Positions 1 to 8,717 of a stretch of DNA of 64,000 bases are shown piece after piece. The stretch's first letter is position 1, and each line of letters starts with the position of its first letter. The stretch is from JBNJGB01 sp051747385 (GTDB lineage Bacteria > Myxococcota_A > UBA9042 > PHBI01 > JACKFB01): positions 1 through 64,000 of the forward strand of contig JBNJGB010000026.1 in NCBI GenBank assembly GCA_051747385.1, given 5' to 3'. Under the pieces are notes generated by a model, which was not told the DNA's origin, did no database searches, and saw only the letters and a program-made list of their open reading frames with translations. The translations under genes were made by a program, and so were the position numbers.

Positions 1-52
1 ACAACCCAATGGAGGAGGTTCGACCCCACTTGGTGCTTGACTCCGCTCATGG

Positions 53-95
53 AGGGCAAGGGCAAGGGAGGGCGGTCGACTTTGCGACCGCCCTG
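53..95 (+). repeat. 3' fragment of the 163-bp MITE-like element (copy D)
   Basis: This stretch holds the GGGCAAG-type hexamer run and the terminal hairpin AGGGCGGTCG-ACTTTG-CGACCGCCCT that end the full elements at 11481, 48281 and 62619. The left two thirds are missing, so it is a truncated copy or the remnant of a deletion. The hairpin end faces the aconitase-family gene that starts 80 bp downstream. The preceding 52 bases show nothing recognisable. Confidence 0.8.
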
Positions 96-175
96 GGGGC
101 TGAAGCGCCGTTCATTGACGCCCGGAGCGGCGGTGCGCTACTGCAGCGGGGCACCCGCGAGCCGGGAGGCCGCCG

Positions 176-2188
176 ATGACGACCGCGCGCAAGGTGAAGT
201 TTCCGGGGAGGATCCTCTTTCTGACCGAGGATCTGGAGCTGGTGCGACGCCAGCTGGACGGCGAAGACCTCGCGTGGGATCCGGACCGGGAGCTCATCGA
301 CAACATCTCGACGGACGAGATCACCCCCGGCTGGGTGTGCTTCTACTACGACGAGACCCTGGGCGAGTACAGCCTGGTGGGCCTCCGCGGCGGCGTCGTC
401 GGGCACGAGGACATCAAGAGCGGCGGCTTCTCCGTCATCGTCTCCGGCCTGTCGAAGGGCTGCGGCTCGAGCCGCGAGACCGCCCCCTACTCCGAGAAGG
501 CCGCCGGCGTGCAGCTGGTCGTGGCGCGCTCCATCGAGAAGATCTACGGCCAGAACAGCCAGAACATCGGCCTGCTCACCTCCACCGACTTCGGCCTGAT
601 CCCGCGCATCCTCCGGGGCGAGGCGATCCCCCTGTCCGAGTTCACGCAGGGCCTCGACCCCATCAGCGCCTCCATCGTGGAGCACGGCGGCCTGTTCGAG
701 TACAGCAAGGCGCGCCTGGACGGCCGCGTCTGTCCCCCGGCGGTGACCACCCCGGCCCGCCCCATGACGCTCGTCGAGAAGCTCATCGCCCGGCACGCCA
801 TCGTCGACGCCACCACCGGCCAGCAGGGCATCGAGGCGGTCCGGCCGGGCGACGCGCTGTTCATCGGCGCCGACGTCCGGTTCTCCCACGAGTACGTCAC
901 CCCCATGGCGGCAGCGCTCTTCGAGGGCGCCTTCGGCGAGGACGCCCGCGTCCGGGACCCGGAGTCCATCTTCGCCTTCCGGGATCACCTCACCTTCCTG
1001 GACGACGTCATGTCCGACGAGCACCGGGAGATGGGCCTCCTGGAGCACGCCGAGGGCCTCGCCACGACCCAGGAGGGCTTCACCGCGCGCCAGGGCATCC
1101 GCCTGTACGGCGAGGTCTCCGAGGGCGGCTCGGAGGCCATCTGCCACAACGCCGTCCTGGAGGATCTCGCCCGCCCGGGCGACGTGGTCGTGGGCACGGA
1201 CTCCCACACGTGCACCGCCGGAGCCCTGGGCGCCTTCGCCTTCGGCGTCGGGTCCACCGACATGGCCAACGGCTGGCACACGCGCGACTTCCGCGTCCGG
1301 GTGCCGGAGACGGTGCGCTTCGTCCTCACGGGGGGCCTGCCCGCGGACTGCAGCGCCAAGGACGTGATGCTGAAGATCATGTCCACGGACTACATCCGCG
1401 GGGGCAAGGCCATCGGGAAGGTCCTGGAGTTCGGCGGCGAGGCCGTGGAGGCCATGAACCTCGACGAGCGCGGGACGCTCACCAACATGGCCGTCGAGGC
1501 CGGCGCCACCACGGGAATCGTCGAGCCCGACGACCGGCTGGTGTCCGAGCTCGCGACCCTGCGCGGCGTGGCTCCCGAGGAGGTGGGCGGCGTCCTCCTC
1601 CGCTCGGACGCCGACGCCGAGTACGCCGCCGTCTTCGAGATCGACGTGTCGGCGCTGAAGCCCATGGTCGCGACGCCCGGCGATCCCCGCAACGGCGTGG
1701 ACGTCGCCGACCTCCCCGAGGAGGTGTCCGTCGACATCGCGTACGGCGGAAGCTGCACGGGCGGCAAGAAGACCGACATGGACCTCTACGCCCGCGTCCT
1801 GGGCGCGGCGCTGGAGCACGGCCGCAGCGTGGCCGACGGCGTCGACCTCTACATCCAGTTCGGCAGCCAGGCCATCCGGCGCTACGCCGAGTCCCGGGGC
1901 TACATCGACCTGTTCCGCGAGGCCGGCGCCAGGCTGGTGAACCCGAGCTGCGGCGCCTGCATCAAGGCGGGCCCGGGCGTGAGCCTCACCCCGGACCAGG
2001 TCACCGTGTCCGCCATCAACCGGAACTTCCCCGGCCGCTCCGGACCCGGACAGGTCTACCTGGCCAGCCCGCTGGTCGTCGCCGCCAGCGCCGTGGCGGG
2101 ACGCATCGTCGCGCCCGGCGAGGTGGCCGACCTCGCCGCCGTAGGAGGCTCTCCGACCCGCTCAGCCGCCGCGCCCACCGCCGGCTGA
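176..2188 (+). CDS. Aconitase-family hydro-lyase with N-terminal swivel domain (fused small and large subunits)
   Basis: The 670-residue protein joins both halves of an aconitase or isopropylmalate-isomerase type enzyme. The swivel (LeuD-like) domain comes first, at about residues 40-185, with the loop GLSKGCGSSRE. The catalytic (LeuC-like) domain follows at about 195-655. The [4Fe-4S] ligands are visible as Cys527 in GGSCTGG and Cys592/Cys595 in SCGAC, and the substrate-loop signature GTDSHT is present. Enzymes of this family isomerise hydroxy-acids by dehydration and rehydration. The substrate (citrate, isopropylmalate, homocitrate or another) cannot be read from sequence. The swivel-first order is the reverse of AcnA, and the SCTGG signature differs from the usual SCTN. 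The start has GGGAGG about 7 bases upstream. The 3' end overlaps the convergent TPR gene by 27 bp. Confidence 0.88.
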   Translation: MTTARKVKFPGRILFLTEDLELVRRQLDGEDLAWDPDRELIDNISTDEITPGWVCFYYDETLGEYSLVGLRGGVVGHEDIKSGGFSVIVSGLSKGCGSSRETAPYSEKAAGVQLVVARSIEKIYGQNSQNIGLLTSTDFGLIPRILRGEAIPLSEFTQGLDPISASIVEHGGLFEYSKARLDGRVCPPAVTTPARPMTLVEKLIARHAIVDATTGQQGIEAVRPGDALFIGADVRFSHEYVTPMAAALFEGAFGEDARVRDPESIFAFRDHLTFLDDVMSDEHREMGLLEHAEGLATTQEGFTARQGIRLYGEVSEGGSEAICHNAVLEDLARPGDVVVGTDSHTCTAGALGAFAFGVGSTDMANGWHTRDFRVRVPETVRFVLTGGLPADCSAKDVMLKIMSTDYIRGGKAIGKVLEFGGEAVEAMNLDERGTLTNMAVEAGATTGIVEPDDRLVSELATLRGVAPEEVGGVLLRSDADAEYAAVFEIDVSALKPMVATPGDPRNGVDVADLPEEVSVDIAYGGSCTGGKKTDMDLYARVLGAALEHGRSVADGVDLYIQFGSQAIRRYAESRGYIDLFREAGARLVNPSCGACIKAGPGVSLTPDQVTVSAINRNFPGRSGPGQVYLASPLVVAASAVAGRIVAPGEVADLAAVGGSPTRSAAAPTAG

Positions 2189-4006
2189 CAGGCGCTCCGC
2201 CTCCGCCCGGGCGCCCGCCTCGCGGGCCTCGGACGCCAGGCGCCGCCGCAGCGACTCCGCCTCGTCCGCCCGCTCCGCGCGCTCGAGCGCCTCGACGAGG
2301 CGTCGGCCGATGCGCAGGGCCAGCAGGCCGAACCCGGCCTCGCGGGCCTCTTCCAGGAGCCCGCGAAGATCGTCCGCGGCGGAGACCCCGTGCGGGTCCC
2401 CGAAGGCGACGAGGATGCTCTCCGCGTCCAGGGCCGCCGGCCGGCTCCCCAGGGCCTCCGCCCGCTCGCCGACCGACCGCGCCAGGGAGAGATCGCCGGC
2501 GGTGCGGGCGTCGTGCTCGGCGATCGCCAGGCGGTGTCCCAGCGCCTCCAGCACCCCTCCGCCCGCCTCCAGCCGGTCCGCGGCCTCCAGGAGGGCGTCC
2601 CGCCGAGCGGCCTCCGCCTCCGCCTCCCAGTCCACCCGCGCCAACATGGCCCGCGCCTCGGCCGCGCCTCCACCCATGCGATCCGCGAGCGCCACGGCCT
2701 GCTCCGCCGACTCTCGGGCCTCCTCGTGCCGGCCCGCCGCCAGCCGGGCGTCGGCCGCCGCCACCAGGCACGCGAGCTCCTCGGCCGGTCGCCCCTGCTC
2801 GCGGAAGTACCCGGCGCCACCCAGGAATCCCGGCAGCGCCTCGTCCACGCGTCCCCGCGCGAAGGCCGCCGCGGCGAGGTTCACGTGGATGCGCCCCAGG
2901 GCCGCGTCGTAGGACAGCCGCTCTGCCTCGTGGAGCGCCTCGCGAAACGCGGACTCCGCATCCTCCAGGCGGCCCAGCCGCGCGTCGAGCTGGGCCATGA
3001 GGCAGGCCACGTCCAGGGCCGCGCGGGCGTTCCGGCTCGACTCGAAGGCCTCGCGGGCCAGCCGCCAGGCCTCCCGGGCGACCTCGAACCGCCCCTCCTC
3101 GAGGGCGACGTTGGCCAGGTTGACCTGGTCTCCCGCCATGCCGGCCGCGAAGCCCAGCTCCCGGTGCCGCTCGGCCGAGCGTCCGTACCGGCTCCGGGCC
3201 GCCTCGCGATCCCCGCGCGCCAGGGCGACGTTGCCCAGGTTCGTCAGCGCCCGGGCCTCGCCGCGCCGATCGCCGACCCGCCGGGAAAGCTCCAGGGCCT
3301 CCTCGAAGCAGGCCTCGGCCTCGTCCAGGCGCCCGACGACCCGCTCCAGGTTCCCCAGGTTGGACAGGGCCAGGGCCTCGCCGGCCGGGGCGTCGGCCGA
3401 GCGCCACAGGGCCCGCGCCTCCTCGAAGACCTCCCGCGCACCGTCCTCGTCGCCGGCGGCCCGCTCCAGCTCTCCGAGCGCGTTCAGCGCCGTGGCCGCT
3501 CCCATGGCGTCCTCGAGGGCCGTGTAGGCCGTGAGCGCCTCGCGGAGCATGCGTCGCGCCTCGTCGTAGTCGCCCCGCGCCAGGGCGAGCAGCCCCAGGT
3601 TTCCGGTGTGGGTGGCGATGGCGCGGACGTCCTCCTCCCCGCGGGCCGCCTCCAGGGCTTCGTGGTGGAACGCCGCGCCCTCGAGGGGTCTGCCGGCGTT
3701 CGTCGCCAGGACGCCCAGCTCTCCCAGGGCGTCCGACAGCACCTTCCCCAGGCGCAGCCTGCGCGCGATGGCGACCGCCTCGTGGAGGCACTCCGCCGCC
3801 TCGTCCACGGCGCCGATCTGCTGGGCGCAGTGGCCCGCCCGGCGCCAGGCGTGGGCCGCCAGCTCGCCCTGCCGCAGCCGGTCCAGCCGCGTCCCGGCCT
3901 CCCGGTAGGTCGCCAGGGCCCGGCGATGATCCCCCGCGCGGCGCTCCTCGTCTCCCCGCCGGAGCAGCGTGGCCGCCTCGTGTCGCTCCCGATCCCGTCG
4001 TGCCAT
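2162..4006 (-). CDS. Tetratricopeptide-repeat protein
   Basis: This is a 614-residue, Ala/Glu/Arg-rich, almost wholly helical protein. It consists of repeated 34- to 40-residue TPR units with the signature NLGNLxxxxGRxDEAxxxxEEAL, clearest between residues about 60 and 430. It has no signal peptide or membrane segment, so it is probably a cytoplasmic scaffold or a regulator's protein-binding arm. No DNA-binding or catalytic domain is visible. The frame stays open upstream past 4500, but the ATG at 4006 is preferred because the upstream extension is antisense to the transglycosylase gene and loses TPR character. It is divergent from the lytic transglycosylase and convergent with the aconitase-family gene. 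Confidence 0.85.
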   Translation of the reverse strand: MARRDRERHEAATLLRRGDEERRAGDHRRALATYREAGTRLDRLRQGELAAHAWRRAGHCAQQIGAVDEAAECLHEAVAIARRLRLGKVLSDALGELGVLATNAGRPLEGAAFHHEALEAARGEEDVRAIATHTGNLGLLALARGDYDEARRMLREALTAYTALEDAMGAATALNALGELERAAGDEDGAREVFEEARALWRSADAPAGEALALSNLGNLERVVGRLDEAEACFEEALELSRRVGDRRGEARALTNLGNVALARGDREAARSRYGRSAERHRELGFAAGMAGDQVNLANVALEEGRFEVAREAWRLAREAFESSRNARAALDVACLMAQLDARLGRLEDAESAFREALHEAERLSYDAALGRIHVNLAAAAFARGRVDEALPGFLGGAGYFREQGRPAEELACLVAAADARLAAGRHEEARESAEQAVALADRMGGGAAEARAMLARVDWEAEAEAARRDALLEAADRLEAGGGVLEALGHRLAIAEHDARTAGDLSLARSVGERAEALGSRPAALDAESILVAFGDPHGVSAADDLRGLLEEAREAGFGLLALRIGRRLVEALERAERADEAESLRRRLASEAREAGARAEAERLSAGGGRGG

Positions 4007-4084
4007 CTCGCGAGCATAGCGACCCGACCGAGCTCCTCCAAGGAGGGTTGCGGGCGTTTCTTGCCGCGCCCGGTCCGCCCCGCC

Positions 4085-4678
4085 ATGCTCGGCCCCATGG
4101 GTCGCCTCCTCCTCCCGGTGCTGGCCGCGCTGCTCCTCGTCGCGTGCGGAGGTACGTCCGCGGACCGGCGCACCGCCGAGGATACGCGACGTCGGCAGGC
4201 GGCGAACGAGCGTGACGAGGGCCCCGTCGTGCGGGCCGGCAGCGCACCGTCCTGGGGGGGCACCGTCATCGAGCGCTGCCGCCGGGTGGAGCCCCTCATG
4301 CGGGAGGCCGCGGTCCGGCACGGTGTCGACGTGGGCCTCATCGCCGGCATCATCCGGGTGGAGTCCACGTTCCGCCCGCGGGTGCGAAGCCACGCGGGCG
4401 CCGTCGGCCTGATGCAGGTGATCCCGTCCAACGCCCGGCGCCTGGACTGCGGGCCCCTCACGGATCCGCGGGCGAACATCGAGTGCGGCCTGACCGTCCT
4501 CAAGCGCTTCCTGAAGCACTACGACCACGACCTGGTGCTGGGCCTGAGCGCCTACAACTCGGGCTTCCGGCGACCCAACCAGGCCCGGGAGGCCAGCACC
4601 ACCCCGTCGAACCTGCGCTACGTCGAGAAGGTCCTGGGCGCCCGGGCCCGCTATCTGCGGACGGGCTGCGGACGATGA
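4085..4678 (+). CDS. Lytic transglycosylase (SLT-type) lipoprotein
   Basis: The 197-residue product begins with a lipoprotein signal ending in LLLVAC (Cys21), so it should be anchored to a periplasm-facing membrane. Residues about 70-190 form a Slt/goose-lysozyme-like fold. The catalytic glutamate is Glu93 in RVESTF, followed by the GLMQVIP and AYNSG motifs. Such enzymes cleave peptidoglycan glycan strands to 1,6-anhydromuropeptides. A second ATG at 4097 would also give a good lipoprotein signal, and neither start has a clear Shine-Dalgarno. The TGA overlaps the ATG of the next gene (ATGA), so the two are probably translationally coupled. Confidence 0.9.
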   Translation: MLGPMGRLLLPVLAALLLVACGGTSADRRTAEDTRRRQAANERDEGPVVRAGSAPSWGGTVIERCRRVEPLMREAAVRHGVDVGLIAGIIRVESTFRPRVRSHAGAVGLMQVIPSNARRLDCGPLTDPRANIECGLTVLKRFLKHYDHDLVLGLSAYNSGFRRPNQAREASTTPSNLRYVEKVLGARARYLRTGCGR

Positions 4679-5103
4679 GCGACGCCCCCGTCCTGGTCGC
4701 CGTGGGCCTCGTCCGCCACGGCCGCACGCCGGACGGCGCCCCCACCTACGTGGTGACCCGCCGGCCGGACGGCGCCCACCTGGGCGGCTCCTGGGAGCTG
4801 CCGGGGGGGAAGATCGAGCCCGGAGAGGTGCCGGCCGACGCCCTCGGCCGCGAGCTTCGCGAGGAGCTCGGCGTGGAGGTCGGGGACCCGCGTCCGCTCA
4901 CCTTCTCCTGGCACGCCTATCCGGAGCGCACCGTGCTGCTCCTCTTTCACGAGGTGGCCACGCGGCCGGACAGCCCGGCCCCTCGGCCGCTTGCCTCGGA
5001 GGACCTCCGGCTGATGCCGGCGGCCGACCTGCTGGCGCTCCCCATGCCGCCGGCGAACGAGCCTCTCCGGCGGGTCCTGCGGGAGCGCGTGCTCAGAAGC
5101 TGA
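4675..5103 (+). CDS. NUDIX hydrolase, MutT-like
   Basis: The 142-residue protein carries a perfect Nudix box at residues 45-67: Gly45, five residues, Glu51, seven residues, then Arg59-Glu60 and Glu63-Glu64, Gly66. The length and the GSWELPGGKIEPGE lead-in match MutT-type (8-oxo)-dGTP diphosphatases that sanitise the nucleotide pool, but other nucleoside diphosphate-linked substrates are possible. The start overlaps the transglycosylase stop as ATGA. The end overlaps the convergent PEGA gene by 11 bp. Confidence 0.88.
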   Translation: MSDAPVLVAVGLVRHGRTPDGAPTYVVTRRPDGAHLGGSWELPGGKIEPGEVPADALGRELREELGVEVGDPRPLTFSWHAYPERTVLLLFHEVATRPDSPAPRPLASEDLRLMPAADLLALPMPPANEPLRRVLRERVLRS

Positions 5104-6676
5104 AGCCCGCGCCCATGCCGAAGCCCGCCGTGCCGCCGGGGGCGACAGTCGGGCCGACGTAGCGCAGGTGCGGCGTGTCGGCCTCGGCCATGCCGTCGGG
5201 GTCCTCCTCCTCCATGACCATGAAGGCGACGGCTCCGCCCACGATGGCGGCGGCGCCGAGGCCCACCAGCACGCCGCTCACGGCGCGCTGCGTCTCGGCC
5301 TCGTCGGCGAGGTCGCTCCGCTCGTCGAAGGGCTTGCATCCCGCCGCCGGGCCGCCCGCGCACTCGGCGTCGTCGATCTTCGACTGGACGGGGCCGAAGT
5401 ACATGCCCGCACCCGCGCCGGCCGCGGCCACGCCGGCGCCCACGAGCGTCCAGCCGACCCAGTTCTGATACCAGGGTTTGTACACCGTCATGGGCTCGTC
5501 GACGTCCACCCCGGCCATGAGGCGCGCCATCTGGGTCACGCGGTTGTTGGAGACCACGTTGCTCTTCGTGTACAGGGCGTGCCGCTTGACCACCTTCTGG
5601 CCGGCCACGTTCACCAGGTGGCCCTCCAGGTAGGTGCGGCCCTCACGCTCCACGAGGCCCGCGACCAGGACGTAGTCCACGTCGAGCAGCGACCCGATGC
5701 GCGAGGCGAAGTCGGCGACACGGCGGTCCAGGGTCTCGTGGTTGGAGAAGACGAAGCCGAAGCGATCGTCGTTGAAGGCGAGCGAGGTCTCGTAGTCGAT
5801 GTCGATGGTGACCTCGGCGGGGCGGCCCTCCTCGATCTGCACCTTGTGGTTCATCGACTCGCGGCCGCCCTTGCGCGCGGCGACCGTGAGGGTCCCTGCG
5901 TACAGCCCCTCGTAGGTGGCCGGGGTCTTCTTCTGCTGCTGCTTGCCGTTGATGAAGACCTCGGCCCCGGGCGGCTCGGTGCGGACGGTCAGGCGCCCCT
6001 TCCGCTGCTCGCTCAGCCGGCGATAGGTCTCCCGGTACAGGGCCACGATGTCCGGGTGGTACTCCTCGGCCGTCACCCGGTACTCGTCGCCGAAGACCTT
6101 GATGATCTCCTCCATGATCCCGGCGGCCTTGTCCCGGTTGCCGTTGTCGTAGTGCGACCGGGCGAGGAGCATCTGGGTCGTGAAGAAGTCCCGGCGGATC
6201 TCCTGGTTGAGGCTGATCGTCTCCATGATGGACTTCAGCTCGCCCTTCGCCTTCGCGAGGATCTCGATGGCCTTCTGGGGGTTCGTGTAGACGAGGCGAT
6301 CCCCCTCCTCCATCATCCGCTCGATCTCCGCCAGCCGGGCATCGGCGATGCGCCGGGACGACGTGGTCATCACCTGCCGGACCTGCCTCTCGGCGTCGGG
6401 CCGCGCCAGCATCGCGTAGCGGCCCAGACCGCGGATCTCCTCCGCGACGCTGCGCACGTACTCGGGCGTCTTCTCGTAGTCCTGCCCGGCCACGTACAGC
6501 TCCAGCACGGCCAGGGACGGCTCGAGGCCCTCCTCGAGGTCCGCCGCCGGCTGGGCGTGCGCGACGCGGGTCGCGACCGGCAGCAGCGTGGCCCCCGGCA
6601 CCGCCAGGGCCACGACGACCGCCACCAGACGGGTCGTGCAGGAAACGGGACGGTTGGCGACTCGGTTCGGGCGCAT
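5093..6676 (-). CDS. PEGA-domain exported protein
   Basis: The 527-residue protein has a Sec-type signal (hydrophobic run ending near AHAQ). A helical region at about residues 35-220 is TPR-like in character. A PEGA repeat at about 232-300 contains EPPGAEVFING, a surface-associated beta motif common in envelope proteins. Two Gly/Ala-rich hydrophobic segments lie in the last 120 residues and may span a membrane. The start at 6676 is preferred over an ATG nine codons upstream because AGGAG lies 7 bases before it. The function is unknown; family members sit in the envelope and sometimes accompany motility or export genes. It is convergent with the NUDIX gene. Confidence 0.82.
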   Translation of the reverse strand: MRPNRVANRPVSCTTRLVAVVVALAVPGATLLPVATRVAHAQPAADLEEGLEPSLAVLELYVAGQDYEKTPEYVRSVAEEIRGLGRYAMLARPDAERQVRQVMTTSSRRIADARLAEIERMMEEGDRLVYTNPQKAIEILAKAKGELKSIMETISLNQEIRRDFFTTQMLLARSHYDNGNRDKAAGIMEEIIKVFGDEYRVTAEEYHPDIVALYRETYRRLSEQRKGRLTVRTEPPGAEVFINGKQQQKKTPATYEGLYAGTLTVAARKGGRESMNHKVQIEEGRPAEVTIDIDYETSLAFNDDRFGFVFSNHETLDRRVADFASRIGSLLDVDYVLVAGLVEREGRTYLEGHLVNVAGQKVVKRHALYTKSNVVSNNRVTQMARLMAGVDVDEPMTVYKPWYQNWVGWTLVGAGVAAAGAGAGMYFGPVQSKIDDAECAGGPAAGCKPFDERSDLADEAETQRAVSGVLVGLGAAAIVGGAVAFMVMEEEDPDGMAEADTPHLRYVGPTVAPGGTAGFGMGAGFSF

Positions 6677-6799
6677 GGAGGCTCCTGACGGATACGCGGG
6701 CACCGGCGACTCCGCGAAGACGGCCTGAAAGCCGCCATATCCTGGCTTCAGCCCCCGGCGGTGTCAACTTGACGTAGGGACGGCGCCGACTTCCCGGGC

Positions 6800-6853
6800 G
6801 GGGTGTCTCGACCGTCCCACTCCGCGGACGGTCCGGGACAGGTGAGACACCCC
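6800..6853. promoter_or_regulatory. Large interrupted palindrome between divergent genes
   Basis: The arms GGGGTGTCTC (6800-6809) and GAGACACCCC (6844-6853) are perfect complements. They enclose a second perfect pair, GACCGTCC (6810-6817) and GGACGGTC (6826-6833), around an 8-base loop. Only the right side has a 10-base insertion between the two stems. It lies between the divergent starts of the PEGA gene (6676) and the lipoprotein (6940), where operators are expected. No T-run follows, so a terminator is less likely. Confidence 0.5.
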
Positions 6854-6939
6854 ACCCGAGCCGGGGGCCGCCGTGGAGCCGCCATCCGCTGCCCGGCACG
6901 CCCCTTGCGTGGGCGAGCGACCCGACCCGGAGGTGCCCC

Positions 6940-7514
6940 GTGCGCGTCGTCACCCTCGCGCTCTCGTTCGCAACGCTCGTCATCCCGGCGGCCTGCCGCC
7001 CCGCGCCGCCGCCACCGCCGCGTCCGCCGGGGGTCGGTCCTCCGCTCGTACCCGGCCCGGGCCTCGGGCCCGTCACGGCGGCAGGAGGCCCACGGTCGGC
7101 ACCGGTCTGCGGAGCACCGATCCTCCCCGCGGAGGCGCTGCCCGATCCGGTGGAGCTCCCCGACCGCGACGGAGAGTGGCTGCGCCTCGTGAACCCCACC
7201 GCCGTCCCCGTCCCCCTGGACGGCTGGGAGGTCCGCGCCGGCCGCCGAGACGTCCCCCTCGACGGCCTCGTGGCCCCGGCCGCGGGGGCCGTGGTCCTGG
7301 GTGGACCCGCCGGCCACCACCCCCTCGGCAGCGTGCGCCTCCGCAATGGCGCGGGCGTCGTGGACCTGGTGGATCCGTGCGGCCTGCGGGTCGCGCGCCT
7401 GGCGTGGGGCGGTCCGGGCTGCGAGCGCGCCGATCCGAGCGTGCGCATCGCCCATCCCGCGCCGTGGCCCCGAAACGACGAGGGCCCCACCCGGCGTGTA
7501 CCGGGAGGGGCCGA

Positions 7515-7536
<22 letters not shown>
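6940..7536 (+). CDS. Small lipoprotein with lamin-tail-like domain
   Basis: The 198-residue protein starts with GTG behind a strong GGAGGT. It has a hydrophobic signal ending in IPAAC (Cys19), then a Pro/Gly-rich linker to about residue 50. Residues about 75-165 (EWLRLVNPTAVPVPLDGWEV and onward) resemble the lamin-tail domain (LTD), an immunoglobulin-like beta fold found in secreted bacterial proteins. The function is not known. The last seven codons run antisense into the 3' end of a tRNA gene, so the stop at 7534 lies inside the tRNA. Confidence 0.7.
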
Positions 7537-7590
<54 letters not shown>

Positions 7591-7842
7591 CGAGCGGTGG
7601 AGGCGTGTATCAACCCGCCCCCCGGCCGTCAAGCGGGAATCCCGCCGGCCGCTGCGGGGTCGCGGGCGCGTGTGGACTCCTGGGACGGAATGGAGGTTCG
7701 AGTCCAGGGCGGGGAGGCGCAAGCTGTGGTGGGACGCCACGACGCAGGACTGGCAGCGCCAATTCAAGGAGTTGCGGCACGCCACAGCGCCGTCGGATCG
7801 CCGGCCCGGGCCGGACCGGAGTTTCGTCACAGGAGTCCGTGT

Positions 7843-8409
7843 TCACGCCTCCTCCCAGCGCGCCACGAGGCGCTCCCTCACCGTGTCGGTGTGGATCGCC
7901 TCCTTGCGCCGCTCGAGCGATGCGAGCTCCTCCAGGAGCTTCCAGTAGTGCTCGACCAGCGACGGCAGGAACAGGCCGCTGACGAAGTAGACCGGCGCCT
8001 TGTAGGTGGGCCGATCCGCGGCGAGGTCGAAGTCGGCCAGGAGATCCCGGACCACGTCCTCGACCTTCCGCACGTGGGTCCAGACGCCCTCGGAGGCCGC
8101 CAGGCTCCGGGGATCCTCGGGCGTGCCCTGCCGCGTCAGCCAGAGAGACTCGTCCTCCAGGTCCTCCCGCAGGGTGTCCGCCGCTCGGGCGCCCGCCTCC
8201 TTCGCGCGGCGCTTGAGTTCCGCGACCCGGTCGTCCGCGAGCCGCTCCGCGACGTCCGGGTTCGCCAGGAACGCACGGCGCGCCTCGCGCTCGACGAACT
8301 GCGCGACGTCCGTGTGCAGCACGGTGCGGATCTGCTCGATCACCTGGCGGAAGCGCTGCTTCACCAGGTCGATCTGCTCGTCGATGTCCTGGACGGTCTC
8401 TTCGGCCAC
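7843..8409 (-). CDS. Conserved-looking helical protein of unknown function
   Basis: The 188-residue protein starts with GTG after a GGGGG-rich Shine-Dalgarno. It is strongly charged and mostly helical, and residues about 1-85 look like a coiled coil (DIDEQIDLVKQRFRQVIEQI). The C-terminal part has aromatic positions (YKAPVYFVSG, VEHYWKLLEEL). No signal peptide, cysteine pair or catalytic motif is visible. I do not recognise the family. The codon bias is clean and typical of its neighbours, which supports coding. Between its 3' end and the tRNA, 7591-7842 holds no gene I can support. Confidence 0.7.
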   Translation of the reverse strand: MAEETVQDIDEQIDLVKQRFRQVIEQIRTVLHTDVAQFVEREARRAFLANPDVAERLADDRVAELKRRAKEAGARAADTLREDLEDESLWLTRQGTPEDPRSLAASEGVWTHVRKVEDVVRDLLADFDLAADRPTYKAPVYFVSGLFLPSLVEHYWKLLEELASLERRKEAIHTDTVRERLVARWEEA

Positions 8410-8485
8410 GGCGCACCCCCTCGTCGGATCTCGTGCGAGCTATACACCCCCGGGTCCCGGCCCGGCAACCGCGCCCACCGGCTCG

Positions 8486-8700
8486 CAGTCCTACACATCT
8501 CGGGATGCCGCGGTCTCGCGGACAGTCGCGCGCCAAGCCGCCAAGCCGCCAAGACCCAAGGGCCAGCGAACCGCTTGCACACCCGTTCGACTTAGGGTGT
8601 CGGGTCAACGGCTGGCCCACAGCGGGCCGAAGCATGCCGTCTTCCTTTGCGTCTTCGCGTCTTTGCGCGAGCCCTTCGTCTTGCGACATGTGACGAACTG
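8486..8700. repeat. Dispersed repeat R2, copy 1
   Basis: About 215 bases here match 34383-34598 over their full length with scattered substitutions and one 6-base indel. The ends are imperfect inverted repeats (CAGTCCTACACATCTCG against CAGTTCGTCACATGTCG, 13 of 17). An inner pair of G/C-A-A-G triplet runs (CGCGCCAAGCCGCCAAG and its near complement near 8645-8670) is also inverted. This is MITE-like architecture. No clear target duplication flanks it. Confidence 0.75.
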
Positions 8701-8717
8701 TGAGGGCCCACCGGGCG

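Noticed and set aside
37..3000. A 987-codon frame across the aconitase-family gene and beyond
   Set aside because: It is rich in Arg and Pro and spans the ends of two convergent genes, as expected for an off-frame reading in GC-rich DNA.
7690..7720. GGTTCGAGTCC, reminiscent of a tRNA T-loop
   Set aside because: No acceptor, D or anticodon stems can be built around it.
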